DNA from: Ignavibacteriales bacterium
GTDB lineage: Bacteria; Bacteroidota; Ignavibacteria; Ignavibacteriales; Ignavibacteriaceae
Length of the DNA: 64,000 bases
Direction: 5' to 3'
Assembly: GCA_016709765.1 (NCBI GenBank)
Contig: JADJMD010000013.1
Coordinates: forward strand, 1,054,001 to 1,118,000
Both the position numbers and the translations under genes were made by a program. Shown piece by piece: positions 19,501 to 27,602 of this stretch. The notes beneath the pieces were generated by a model. It did not search any database. It saw nothing but the letters and a program-made list of their open reading frames with translations, and was not told the DNA's origin. Positions within the stretch are counted from its first letter, which is position 1. Each line of letters opens with the position of its first letter.

Positions 19501-19756
19501 CACTATAATTTCCGCTAAATGCTATTTGTTTTCCATCGGGTGAAAATCTTGCGAGCAATTCAGTTCCTTTTGCAGAGGTTAGTTTATAAGCGGTTCCGCC
19601 TTCTTTAGCAACAATCCAAATATCGCCGCCATAAGTAAATGTAATATGTGTCGCCGACACATCGGGAAACTGCAGCATTCTTGCATTAACCTGTGCAGAA
19701 ATAGTCCCCACAAGGGAAACAAAGAGGAGTAAAAAATAGAAGGTAAATTTATTCAT
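16502..19756 (-). CDS. Tricorn-like S41 family protease
   Basis: Large secreted protease of about 1,084 residues. It has a signal peptide starting MNKFTFYFLLLFV and ending ISAQ, then two runs of WD40/TolB-like beta-propeller repeats (FSPDGKQIAFSG, SPDGNKVAY, FPAYSPNGKYAA and others). Near residues 535-560 there is a charged Lys/Glu-rich linker, then the tricorn core, a PDZ domain and the C-terminal S41 catalytic domain. Catalytic motifs are LNASHTYRGG and the Ser in GWSGSGGDAF (about residue 970). Probable role: periplasmic degradation of oligopeptides. The longer ORF start at 19798 is rejected because GAGGAC precedes the ATG at 19756. Confidence 0.93.
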   Translation of the reverse strand: MNKFTFYFLLLFVSLVGTISAQVNARMLQFPDVSATHITFTYGGDIWIVAKEGGTAYKLTSAKGTELLARFSPDGKQIAFSGNYSGNVDIYVMPSLGGLPLRITHHGMADRLLDWYPDGNSLLFASSRESGKQRFSQFYKVSKSGGLPEKLPLPYGEFGVISPDGNKVAYTPKSRVFRTWKRYLGGMATDVFIFDVEKKTAENITNNIANDELPMWSGNKIYFLSDRGENKRNNIWSYDLTSKQIKQLTSFEDFDIHFPSIGNGEIVFEAGGLLYLLDLTTEKHKVVNINVVTDESTLMERNENVEKMIQGFSLSYNGNRTLFEARGEVFSVPTENGPVINLTQSPGVAERFPAYSPNGKYAAYFSDKSGEYELTIRDLEKPSKEEKLTSLGAGFRYSLFWSPNSNALAFIDQTMTIYIYDMARDKTIKVDKQKWMYEGALRNFSVSWSSDSRYLAYEKELDSRTTAIAIFDTKEEKIHQATSGYYNDAKPVFDPDGKYLFFLTNRNYKPVYSDFDNTWIYPNSTQIAAVTLTKVIPSPLAPKNDSSIVKKEEEKKSEANKDQKKEEKKDVPNVKEVKIDFDGFEQRIVILPPAAGNIVYLQTVTGKVVFHRMPNNGSDDKKKPVCYFDLEKREEKTIVDDADAFQISADEKKILLLKQKVYSVVDVAPDQKLDKKLPTNQLEMTVVPRDEWKQIFTDVWRLERDYFYDKNMHGIDWSAMRKQYGALIDNAVTRSDVNHVLGELIAELNASHTYRGGGDDETPLRRQVGYLGIDWELKNGVYMIKRIVRGAQWDSEVRSPLDESGLKVNEGNYILAVNGVSIDVTKDPWSAFEGLADKTIELTVNDNPSINGAWNILIKTMSDETRLRNLEWIESNRKRVDEATGGKIGYVFVPSTGIDGQDELVRQFYAQYSKEGLIIDERFNDGGQIPDRFVELLNRKPLNFFAVRDGNNWQWPSAANIGPKVMLINGWSGSGGDAFPDYFRKSGVGPLIGTRTWGGLIGITGAPNLIDGGSVTVPTFRMYDPDGKWFKEGHGVDPDIEVLEDAAQLSRGIDTQLEKAIDEVMRLHKLNPPINPKQPQYEKR

Positions 19757-19993
19757 AATGTCCTCAGAAAATTTTTTAATAATTATAGTAATGAACAACT
19801 AGTTGATTTTTGATCGAACAAAATTTTTTAGAGCAAAGCAATGACAAAAGTTACTTAAAATCATGTATAATTATAATAAAGGTATGCTGAGCGGCGGGAT
19901 ATTTTAATAGGCGGTAAGTATTTACAAGAAATTTTTGTCAACCAAGCGTTTTTTTTACTATTGTGATAGCGATAAAACGAAAACACAAAACAG

Positions 19994-21301
19994 TTATATT
20001 TTCACCCAGTTACAAATTAAATCAATAGCTTCAATAATATGCGAGCAATTTGTATTGATAAAATTCTCATCGGGGGTTTTATGCGGTGGAAATGTTTCTA
20101 TAGCTGCTAATGCCTTTGAGCCATCAAAGTCTACATAAGCAAGACGCGCTGTAAGCTCTTCTTCGGGTCTTCCAAACACACTGCCAGGCAGCAAAGCAAC
20201 ACCTGTTTCTTCTAAAAGTTTTTGGACAAGCTGGTAACTGTTTGTTATTGCACGTTTTTTAAGTTTTGCAGCGTGCTTATTGAAATTGCAGAATAGATAA
20301 AAACCTCCTTCTGGCGCTGGCGCTGTTATGCCTGCTCTATCTAATTTTTTATGTATATGAAATCCCAGAGATTTTAAAACTTTTCTGGAATTCCACAAAT
20401 ATCTTTCTATTCCAATTCCGCCTCTAAAAGCGCAAACTGCTGCATATTGGATGGGCGCACTTGTAGAGGTAAATGTTTCACTTGCAACAGAAGCCATCGC
20501 ATCAAGCAACCAGTTAAGTGAAGGTGGAAAATTAAAAGTTCCCAATCTCCATCCACCAGCTCCGCACCACTTACTTAATCCGCTTGAAATTATAGTTCCT
20601 TCGGGATAAAATTTTGCAATAGAAACATGATTGCCTTCAAAGTTTAGCTCGCCATAAATTTCATCGGATAACATTATAAGACGGTATTCCTTTGCAACCT
20701 TTGCCAGATCCCTTAATTCGTTTACAGTATAAGTAGCACCCGTTGGATTGGAAGGGTAATTTAAAATTACTAATCTTGGTCTATCAGGATCGTCTTTACA
20801 AAGATTTTCTAAATCTTGCGGTGTAATTCTCCATTTGTTTTTTTCAGTTGTGTTAAGCCAGGAAACATTTCTTCCAATAAATTTTGCTTGTGGCGCATAA
20901 GAGACCCAACTTGGTGTAGGAATAACCAAATCACCATAATAAACAAACTGCAAAAGAAACATTAATTCCTTTGAGCCGGGCCCGATTAAAACATTGTTTA
21001 CGTTTCTTCTAATATCATTTCTTCGGGAATGATAATCCGCAACAGCCTGCCTTAATTGTTTTAACCCTCTAACAGGTAAATAATCTTTTTGATGAGCATT
21101 AACCTTTAGTTCATCAACAACCATTTGTGGAACAGGAAAAGGCGATTGCCCAAGACCAAGTTTATATACTTTTCTTCCTTCACTTATTAACTTGTTAGAG
21201 ATTTCATTTATCAACAAAGTTGCTGATAGCGGCGCACCGCGAACATTTAAGTTTAAACTTATATCAAAATTGCCGTTGTTGTTTTTACCGACCTTATTCA
21301 T
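19994..21301 (-). CDS. Class I/II pyridoxal-phosphate aminotransferase
   Basis: A 435-residue fold-type I aminotransferase. Motifs are LGLGQSPFPVP, the DYLPVRGLKQLRQAV region, NYPSNPTGATY, the Asp/Tyr of MLSDEIYGELNF and the PLP lysine in SSGLSKWCGAGGWRLG. Substrate cannot be read from sequence. Its ATG overlaps the end of the KamA-like gene by 8 bp (reading TATGAATAA), so the two are almost certainly co-translated and probably act on the same amino acid. Candidate roles are deamination or formation of the aminomutase substrate or product. Confidence 0.88.
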   Translation of the reverse strand: MNKVGKNNNGNFDISLNLNVRGAPLSATLLINEISNKLISEGRKVYKLGLGQSPFPVPQMVVDELKVNAHQKDYLPVRGLKQLRQAVADYHSRRNDIRRNVNNVLIGPGSKELMFLLQFVYYGDLVIPTPSWVSYAPQAKFIGRNVSWLNTTEKNKWRITPQDLENLCKDDPDRPRLVILNYPSNPTGATYTVNELRDLAKVAKEYRLIMLSDEIYGELNFEGNHVSIAKFYPEGTIISSGLSKWCGAGGWRLGTFNFPPSLNWLLDAMASVASETFTSTSAPIQYAAVCAFRGGIGIERYLWNSRKVLKSLGFHIHKKLDRAGITAPAPEGGFYLFCNFNKHAAKLKKRAITNSYQLVQKLLEETGVALLPGSVFGRPEEELTARLAYVDFDGSKALAAIETFPPHKTPDENFINTNCSHIIEAIDLICNWVKI

Positions 21302-22622
21302 AATCAACTTCTATTTCTTGAGGTGAAACAAATGTGTTTAATTCATCTGTAAAGAAAAACTTTTCTTCTCCAAATGCCGGTTTTAAATCCGTATACCAAT
21401 TTGCTGTATCGTCGTATTCTGCAAAAAACGGTCGAGCAGCCCAATCAGAGTTTCTCCCCTGTATCATTCTAAAGACCATAACTTTTTCATCTTTTATTTC
21501 GCTTACACCAATCAACTGCACTTTACCCGGCAGGCAAGACATACTTGGACCGCGCACGGTTCTGCAAATTCCGCTTACATTTTGATATGCTTCTCTAAAA
21601 AGTTTCCAAGCATCAACAAGCGGAATTGAAAAATAATGTTGCGCCCCGGTGTTCCGTGCAACAAACATATAATAAGGAACACAGCCAAGCTCAACTTGCT
21701 TTTTCCACATTTCCGCCCAAAGATTTGGCGAATCATTTATATGTTTTAGTACAGGCGATTGCGTTCTGATAACCGCACCAGTATCATTAATTTTTTGGAT
21801 TGCCTGGGCAACAGCTTCGCCGCTTAGTTCAACCGGATGATTGAAGTGCGCCATCAGCGCTAAATGTTTTCCAGCTTTTTTTACATCCGAAAACAATCTT
21901 AATAAATCATCTGAATCATTATCAGTTAAGAATCTATATGGCCAATAGCCAAGTGCTTTTGTTCCAATTCTTATATTTCTTAAGTGTTCAATATTTGCGT
22001 TAAGCAATGGACGAATATAAGTTTCAAGATGTTTTGTTTTCATAATCAGCGGATCGCCGCCGGTAAATAAAACATCCGTCACTTCTTCATGAGCTTGCAC
22101 GTATTTTACTAAATGTTCTGATTCTTTAGATGCAAATTTTAAATCATCTATTCCTACAAACTGAGGCCAGCGAAAACAAAAAGTACAATAAGCGTGACAT
22201 GTTTGTCCCTGACTCGGAAAAAACAAAACGGTTTCACGGTACTTATGCTGCATACCGTAAAGTTTATCGCCTTCTATCGTCGGCACGTTATGCTCTAGCT
22301 GTCCAGCAGGGTGCGGATTAAGCTGCAACCTTATTTCATTAGCGACTTCTTTTATTTTTGTTTTATCGGCTCCGCTATTAATTACGCGCTTAATCTGTTC
22401 ATAATGATGAGGTCGCAGCATATCTTTTTGCGGAAAAGTAAGCTTAAACATTGGATCATTTGGTATGTTGTTCCAATCTATAAGACATTCAACAACATAA
22501 TTATTTGTTTTAAATGGAAGAACTGAGCCAACAACTTCTATAGCTTCAATAAATTCAGGAGGAATTGAATGTATCTGGGGGATGTTTTTGAAGTTGTGAA
22601 GCATAAATGAACCGTACTTCAT
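21294..22622 (-). CDS. KamA-like radical SAM aminomutase
   Basis: A 442-residue member of the lysine 2,3-aminomutase family. The radical-SAM cluster motif CHAYCTFC supplies Cys142, Cys146 and Cys149. FTGGDPL is the SAM-binding GGDP motif, and Lys367 in LPGK aligns with the PLP lysine of clostridial lysine 2,3-aminomutase. Aligning by hand from memory, the two aspartates that hold the lysine side-chain amine (293 and 330 in the clostridial enzyme) become Arg323 (VARN) and Ser360. The zinc-binding C-terminal cysteine cluster is also missing. Lysine is therefore an unlikely substrate. An acidic amino acid, as for glutamate 2,3-aminomutase, fits better. A strong AAAGGAGAT ribosome-binding site precedes the ATG. 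Confidence 0.85.
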   Translation of the reverse strand: MKYGSFMLHNFKNIPQIHSIPPEFIEAIEVVGSVLPFKTNNYVVECLIDWNNIPNDPMFKLTFPQKDMLRPHHYEQIKRVINSGADKTKIKEVANEIRLQLNPHPAGQLEHNVPTIEGDKLYGMQHKYRETVLFFPSQGQTCHAYCTFCFRWPQFVGIDDLKFASKESEHLVKYVQAHEEVTDVLFTGGDPLIMKTKHLETYIRPLLNANIEHLRNIRIGTKALGYWPYRFLTDNDSDDLLRLFSDVKKAGKHLALMAHFNHPVELSGEAVAQAIQKINDTGAVIRTQSPVLKHINDSPNLWAEMWKKQVELGCVPYYMFVARNTGAQHYFSIPLVDAWKLFREAYQNVSGICRTVRGPSMSCLPGKVQLIGVSEIKDEKVMVFRMIQGRNSDWAARPFFAEYDDTANWYTDLKPAFGEEKFFFTDELNTFVSPQEIEVDYE

Positions 22623-22722
22623 CTTTCATCTCCTTTCTGATTTGTATTGCTAACCTACGAATTAGACAGGTATAAGAGAATAATTTTGTTGCAAGATAAG
22701 ATATTTATCTAGAAAAGCAAGA

Positions 22723-23409
22723 TTAAACAAGATTTTCTACAAACCACTTATGAAGAGGATAAGTTTCTTTAAATAGTTTATAAGCAAAACCAATGGGATC
22801 TTTTTTTATTAGCTCATCAAAAGAGGAGCTTTCATAAGACACATAAAGACCGCTATGTAAAAGTAGTTCGCTGTATTTGTATTCAGGATCATATCCACGA
22901 GGAGTTTTCTTGTAAGTTCTACCACCCAACTTTATTTTCTTTTTCTTTAAAAGAGCAGAAATTATTTCATTTAATAGTTCTCCCTGAGTTGGATCAGAAA
23001 CAATTTCACGATATTTCTTTAATTGTTCTTTTGTAAACATGTACATTCCCGTTCCAAGAAAAAATAGTTTTGGCTCGATGTGAAAATAGAAACCGGAACA
23101 TTCCATTTTCTTTCCACGCCCTTCCCAAAAGTACAAACCTAGATTAGTTTTAAACGGGGCTTTGTTTTTACTAAATCTTACATCACGATAAAGCCGAAAA
23201 ATTGATTTGTCAATTTTTGGGATTGCATTAATGTTTGGAGATATTTCAGAAAGTTTTTCACCCAGATCAATTACAAATTGCATGGCAGGCTGCAAAAATT
23301 CAAAATCATAACGTACTCTATTTTTTTCAAACCATTCCTTGTTGTTATTTTTAGAAAGAGCAGTTAAAAATTTTATAGTTGATTGTGGAAAAGTAATTTC
23401 ATTTTTCAT
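22723..23409 (-). CDS. DUF2461 family protein
   Basis: A 228-residue protein of the DUF2461 (TIGR02453) family. The family landmarks are FLTALSKNNNKEWFEKNR near the N terminus, FRLYRDVRFSKNKAPFKTN in the middle and the FYFHIEP segment. Biochemical function is unknown. It follows the T9SS cargo gene by only 7 bp, and its GAGGC ribosome-binding site overlaps that gap, so the two may share a transcript. Confidence 0.85.
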   Translation of the reverse strand: MKNEITFPQSTIKFLTALSKNNNKEWFEKNRVRYDFEFLQPAMQFVIDLGEKLSEISPNINAIPKIDKSIFRLYRDVRFSKNKAPFKTNLGLYFWEGRGKKMECSGFYFHIEPKLFFLGTGMYMFTKEQLKKYREIVSDPTQGELLNEIISALLKKKKIKLGGRTYKKTPRGYDPEYKYSELLLHSGLYVSYESSSFDELIKKDPIGFAYKLFKETYPLHKWFVENLV

Positions 23410-23416
23410 ATTTGCC

Positions 23417-24718
23417 TCATTTTAAGTAAATAATCTTTCGTGTTACTAAGGTTTCCCCGGAAACTAAAACTAAAATATATACACCGCTTGAAAGAGATCG
23501 TTTTGCTTGCTCGAAATCAAACGTAAACTCATAAATACCCCAATTAAAATCTCGATCAACCATTGTTAGAATTTCATTCCCAAGCACATCAAACAATTTA
23601 ATTTGTGCCCGGGCAGGCACATCATAATCTGGCGTAATAGCAGAAACTTGAAAAGTTGTTTTTTCTGAAAAAGGATTGGGGTGATTTTGTAATAGTTCAA
23701 AAACAGGCTTATTAACACCAGGTTTTTTAAAAGATATAAACTTTAATAGTGCACCATCTTCTCCGCAAGCAAAACCGGTGTACTTATCCACAAATTGAAG
23801 ATCGTAAATAGTTGTACTATCTGGAGTAAGTTCTTCAACCCATGTATCACCGCTATTACCTGTATGTAAAAATTTATAGCCAGAAGCAGACCATCCTTCT
23901 TTATCATCTTGAAAATCAATCGTAAATGATAATCCTAGAAGTGGAAGTGCTGTTGAGTTCCAACTCAAACCTCCGTTTGTTGTTTTTAATTTGCTTATCT
24001 GATAAAACCCCTCTGGATCCCCCGAAAGAGCGAGCGCATTTAAGGAATCAAAAATAAAAACATCAAATATCTGATCGGGGCTTAAGCCGAGATAGGACCA
24101 ATTGTCTCCACCATCGGTGGTTCTCCAAATAACCCCGGCTACGTCAATCCTCCCCCCGCAAGCGTATCCAAAGGTATTGCTATAGAAAGCAAAATTGTTG
24201 ATTGGTAGCGTAGAAACACCGCCGGGTTCAATAAAGGACTTTTGCCACGATATTCCTCCGTCAGAGGTTTTTTTTACTCCATTGCCACCAACAACCCCAA
24301 CGTGCTCATTAAAAAAATAAATTGTGTACATAATTTCATTAAGAAAAAAAGTAGAATCTTTAAACCAAGTTGAACCGCCGCTTGTGGTTTTCAAAACAGT
24401 TGTTCCAAATGGAGGTGTTTGAGGGTGAGTTAATGCCCAGCCTAAATTTTCATTTAGAAAAAATAGATCTACAAGCGGAGTTGTTACTGTACTGTTTTGT
24501 AAAACCCAGGTGTTGCCGCCATCGCTTGTGTGCACTATTGCGCCGGAAAGACCGATTGCCCAGCCGTTGTTCTGATCAAGAAAAAATATTTTTCTTAAAA
24601 CATCGTTTGTTGGCGAGGTAAGCTTTTCCCATTCGCTTGTTCTTTGCCCAAAAGAAATAGTTGATAAAACAAAAATCAAAAACACAAAGCAAATATTATT
24701 TAAGCGATTCATTAACAT
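23417..24718 (-). CDS. Secreted Ycf48-like repeat protein with T9SS sorting domain
   Basis: A 433-residue exported protein: a signal peptide ending STISFGQ, several Ycf48/BNR-type repeats (GAIVHTSDGGNTW, VLKTTSGGSTW, GVKKTSDGGISW, VIWRTTDGGDNW and others) that form a beta-propeller, and a type IX secretion C-terminal sorting domain (NHPNPFSEKTTFQ, then SSGVYILVLVSG). It is probably attached to or released from the outer surface. The start could be the ATG at 24718 or 24712; no clear ribosome-binding site decides it. The ligand of the propeller is not predictable. Confidence 0.88.
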   Translation of the reverse strand: MLMNRLNNICFVFLIFVLSTISFGQRTSEWEKLTSPTNDVLRKIFFLDQNNGWAIGLSGAIVHTSDGGNTWVLQNSTVTTPLVDLFFLNENLGWALTHPQTPPFGTTVLKTTSGGSTWFKDSTFFLNEIMYTIYFFNEHVGVVGGNGVKKTSDGGISWQKSFIEPGGVSTLPINNFAFYSNTFGYACGGRIDVAGVIWRTTDGGDNWSYLGLSPDQIFDVFIFDSLNALALSGDPEGFYQISKLKTTNGGLSWNSTALPLLGLSFTIDFQDDKEGWSASGYKFLHTGNSGDTWVEELTPDSTTIYDLQFVDKYTGFACGEDGALLKFISFKKPGVNKPVFELLQNHPNPFSEKTTFQVSAITPDYDVPARAQIKLFDVLGNEILTMVDRDFNWGIYEFTFDFEQAKRSLSSGVYILVLVSGETLVTRKIIYLK

Positions 24719-24790
24719 TCAGACGAGTGTGATTAGAATAATTTTTAGTTGATGTTAAGTTAAAATCATTCGCTTAGATATTAAAGGACA

Positions 24791-25207
24791 TTAATAGAGT
24801 TTTGCCTCAACCTTTCCCGCTAAAACCGCTTTATAAAATAAACCGCAAAGTCTTTTAACTCGCTGGCTATCATCATACAACGCGGATGTTTTTACAGCAA
24901 AAACTCCGCGAGCGTCTCCAATCTTACAGAGCGAAAGCGCAGCAAGAATTCTTATCTCTTCGCACTCCGCATTATGCAACAAAGCCATAAGAGGAATAAC
25001 AGATTTTTTACAGCAAAACTCTCCAATTAAATAGGCACAGGAAGCCGTTAATCCTTTATTGCAGGATTGCAATCCAATCAATAAGTTTTCAGAAATTTGG
25101 TTCTCGTTCAATACTCTTGTAAGCATAGGAACAGGTTGTGAAAACAAATCTTTGCTTAAAAATAGAACGGCAAAAAGTATTATTAAAAAAAACAACAATT
25201 TTTTCAT
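24791..25207 (-). CDS. Exported HEAT-repeat-like protein
   Basis: A 138-residue protein with a signal peptide (MKKLLFFLIILFAVLFLSKDLFSQ). The mature part resembles HEAT/PBS-lyase repeats: KKSVIPLMALLHNAECEEIRILAALSLCKIGD and a following RGVFAVKTSALYDDSQRVKRLCG unit. It also has six cysteines, which is unusual for a HEAT protein and could reflect disulfides in the periplasm. AAGGAAAA precedes the ATG. Function unknown. Confidence 0.65.
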   Translation of the reverse strand: MKKLLFFLIILFAVLFLSKDLFSQPVPMLTRVLNENQISENLLIGLQSCNKGLTASCAYLIGEFCCKKSVIPLMALLHNAECEEIRILAALSLCKIGDARGVFAVKTSALYDDSQRVKRLCGLFYKAVLAGKVEAKLY

Positions 25208-25376
25208 GATTTTTTCCTTACTATTCGATTATAAAAATAGTTTCAAAAATAACTTGGCTTTTAAATAACAGGCTCACAAGAGATTGGGGATAAGTGGCAA
25301 AAACGGATTAAGAGAAATGTTTATAGTGTGATGGAACTAGTACTTGTTTTATGCACTAAACGAAACAAAGAATTAG

Positions 25377-26180
25377 CTAACAAATAACAATTTTTTCATT
25401 AAGAGAAATCTTGCCGGTTTTATGGCAAATCAAATTCATTCCAAACATAATTTTATTGTTTGTCTTTCTGTATGTAGATAAAGTTTTTAAGGGCTCATCA
25501 TTTCTGATGGCTGTTTGTTGGTCGATGGTGGTGATTACACATCTTGCGCAAGGCTTTACGGCTTTAAATTCAGTATTGCCAATTTTAAAATCTTTCCAAT
25601 CATCTTCTTCATAAGGGTCCCCACCTGTAAAAACAAAGTTTGTTCTAAAGCGATTCATTGGAATTGGTGTTTGCAATCTGGAATTTAAATCATCTAATGA
25701 AGCCTGCCCAATTATTAAAAATGGATATGCGTCTGCAAAACTTACGATGTGCGCTTCATTAATATACTTTTTTTCAACAATTCTTTGTTCAGCATCAGGC
25801 ATGTAAACCAAAGAACATTTTTTGTTGATTGCACTTGAGAACCAAATATCTAAATCTTTATTTACAACAAAGGCATTACAAATATCATCCCAAATTTTAA
25901 CTTTAATTGTTTCATTCGATGTTGATCCAAAGGGAATAAATATCTTAGAATTATTTTGACTATTCAAAACATTAAAACCATTATCAGAAAAGGATAGTTT
26001 TAAAAATGCCATTTGCGGATAATCGCGCTGAGTAATAAACTCTGCGTTTTCATCTACAAGCAAAAAGCGTCTATCGTATTTTAATCCACGTTCTCCAACT
26101 TCAGATGATTTAAGACTTATCCCCCCAAGTGATTTAACAGGATAAACAAATATCTGCGATAATATTAATTCATGTTTCAT
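25377..26180 (-). CDS. MOSC domain protein (YcbX-like)
   Basis: A 267-residue protein with the MOSC N-terminal beta-barrel (IFVYPVKSLGGISLKSSEVGERGLKYDRRFLLVDE) and a MOSC domain carrying the likely molybdenum-cofactor cysteine in KPCARCVITTID. It lacks the C-terminal 2Fe-2S ferredoxin domain of E. coli YcbX. Family members reduce N-hydroxylated compounds or transfer sulfur to the molybdenum cofactor. The ATG at 26180 follows the DUF389 stop by one base. An upstream ATG at 26210 would overlap that gene. Confidence 0.85.
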   Translation of the reverse strand: MKHELILSQIFVYPVKSLGGISLKSSEVGERGLKYDRRFLLVDENAEFITQRDYPQMAFLKLSFSDNGFNVLNSQNNSKIFIPFGSTSNETIKVKIWDDICNAFVVNKDLDIWFSSAINKKCSLVYMPDAEQRIVEKKYINEAHIVSFADAYPFLIIGQASLDDLNSRLQTPIPMNRFRTNFVFTGGDPYEEDDWKDFKIGNTEFKAVKPCARCVITTIDQQTAIRNDEPLKTLSTYRKTNNKIMFGMNLICHKTGKISLNEKIVIC

Positions 26181-26181
26181 A

Positions 26182-27549
26182 TTATTGTATAACCAACCGG
26201 ATGTTCTCATACTTTGTTCTAACAGACAACCATTCTTTTAGTTTTTTAATCTCAGAGGAAGATGGTTTTGTCTTAAAGCGCGCATAGGCAAAAGCAAGAG
26301 TATCTGTTTTTTGTTTTACTAAATCAGTAAGGATTGTTTTGTTCATGGTAAACTCAGATAGATTTTTGTTCAGCGTTTTAAGCTCTTTGGAAAGATCTTC
26401 AACCGGAAAAGATTCTGATTTTAATCTGCTGAGTTCACTTTCAAGTAAAGTGATTTTTTTGTCTTTGTTTTTAATTAGCTCTTCATTCTTTCTATATAAA
26501 TCTTCAATTACCCCTGTGCGCAAAGTATTTATATCAACCTTTTCAGAATTTATTCCCTGCCGAATTTTAAATTCTGTATCAACAAGTCCGTAGTTTTTTA
26601 ATTTAGATTTTACATTCTCAATAAGCTTTGGTTCAAGCGTTTCTCCGAGTAAAAAGACCTCAATCATAGACTTTTCGCCCTTATATGAAATGTTTCTGCT
26701 TACAATTTGAGAGTTTTCAAAATTAAGTTCATAAGCAATAAATCTGTTTGCGTTCCTTTCAAAGATGCTTTGATTAACAATATTATAGGCCATTACAAGG
26801 CTTGGAATAACTGTGATTATTACTACAATAAGGATGGATCTTCTTACTCTTCTTTCCGCAACACTATCAACAAAAGCACTTTTCTTAAATTTTAAAAACC
26901 GAACAATTATAAAAGCCGATAAGCTAATAAACACGCTATTTATAAAAAACAAATAAAATGCACCTATAAAATAATAGAAGTTGCCCGTAGCCAATCCAAA
27001 GCCGGCAGTACAAAGAGGAGGCATTAAAGCTGTTGCAATTGCAACGCCAGGAACAACATTGCTGCTGCTTTTTCTTGTTGCTGCAACTATTCCGGCAAGA
27101 CCACCAAACAAAGCTATAAGCACATCCCAAATGGTTGGTGTGGTTCTCGCTAATAATTCAGATTGGGCATCACTAAGCGGACTTATAAAAAAATATGTAG
27201 TTGAGGCGATTACACTTATTATGACAGCAATTCCTAAATTTTTATATGCTTTTTTAATTAGCTGAAAATCATTAATCCCTATACCCAAACCTATTCCCAT
27301 AATAGGCCCCATTAATGGTGAGATTAACATTGCACCGATAACTACTGCGGTAGAATTAACATTAAGCCCGATAGATGCAATGAAGATGGCAAAGATTAAC
27401 ACCCAAAGATTAGTTCCCCGAAATTCCACCCCCTTCTTTATTAATTCAACTATTTCTTGTTCATTTGCTTTGTCTTCACTCAGATCAAATCTTTCATAAA
27501 CGAACTCTTTAATTAAAACAAGGATTCTATTATTTTTGTCTATGATCAT
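26182..27549 (-). CDS. DUF389 family membrane protein
   Basis: A 455-residue integral membrane protein of the DUF389 family (TIGR00341-like). The core shows the family sequence IASIGLNVNSTAVVIGAMLISPLMGPIMGIGLG, then several membrane helices including GVAIATALMPPLCTAGFGLA, up to about residue 265. A soluble C-terminal part follows with a coiled coil (about 365-415, KDKKITLLESELSRLKSE). Function is not established. It sits in the minus-strand run that begins with the protoporphyrinogen oxidase gene. Confidence 0.82.
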   Translation of the reverse strand: MIIDKNNRILVLIKEFVYERFDLSEDKANEQEIVELIKKGVEFRGTNLWVLIFAIFIASIGLNVNSTAVVIGAMLISPLMGPIMGIGLGIGINDFQLIKKAYKNLGIAVIISVIASTTYFFISPLSDAQSELLARTTPTIWDVLIALFGGLAGIVAATRKSSSNVVPGVAIATALMPPLCTAGFGLATGNFYYFIGAFYLFFINSVFISLSAFIIVRFLKFKKSAFVDSVAERRVRRSILIVVIITVIPSLVMAYNIVNQSIFERNANRFIAYELNFENSQIVSRNISYKGEKSMIEVFLLGETLEPKLIENVKSKLKNYGLVDTEFKIRQGINSEKVDINTLRTGVIEDLYRKNEELIKNKDKKITLLESELSRLKSESFPVEDLSKELKTLNKNLSEFTMNKTILTDLVKQKTDTLAFAYARFKTKPSSSEIKKLKEWLSVRTKYENIRLVIQ

Positions 27550-27602
27550 CTAGTTGCTCTTATTATATAATAAATTTTTGCTAAAGATAATAAAAGGGTT
27601 AA

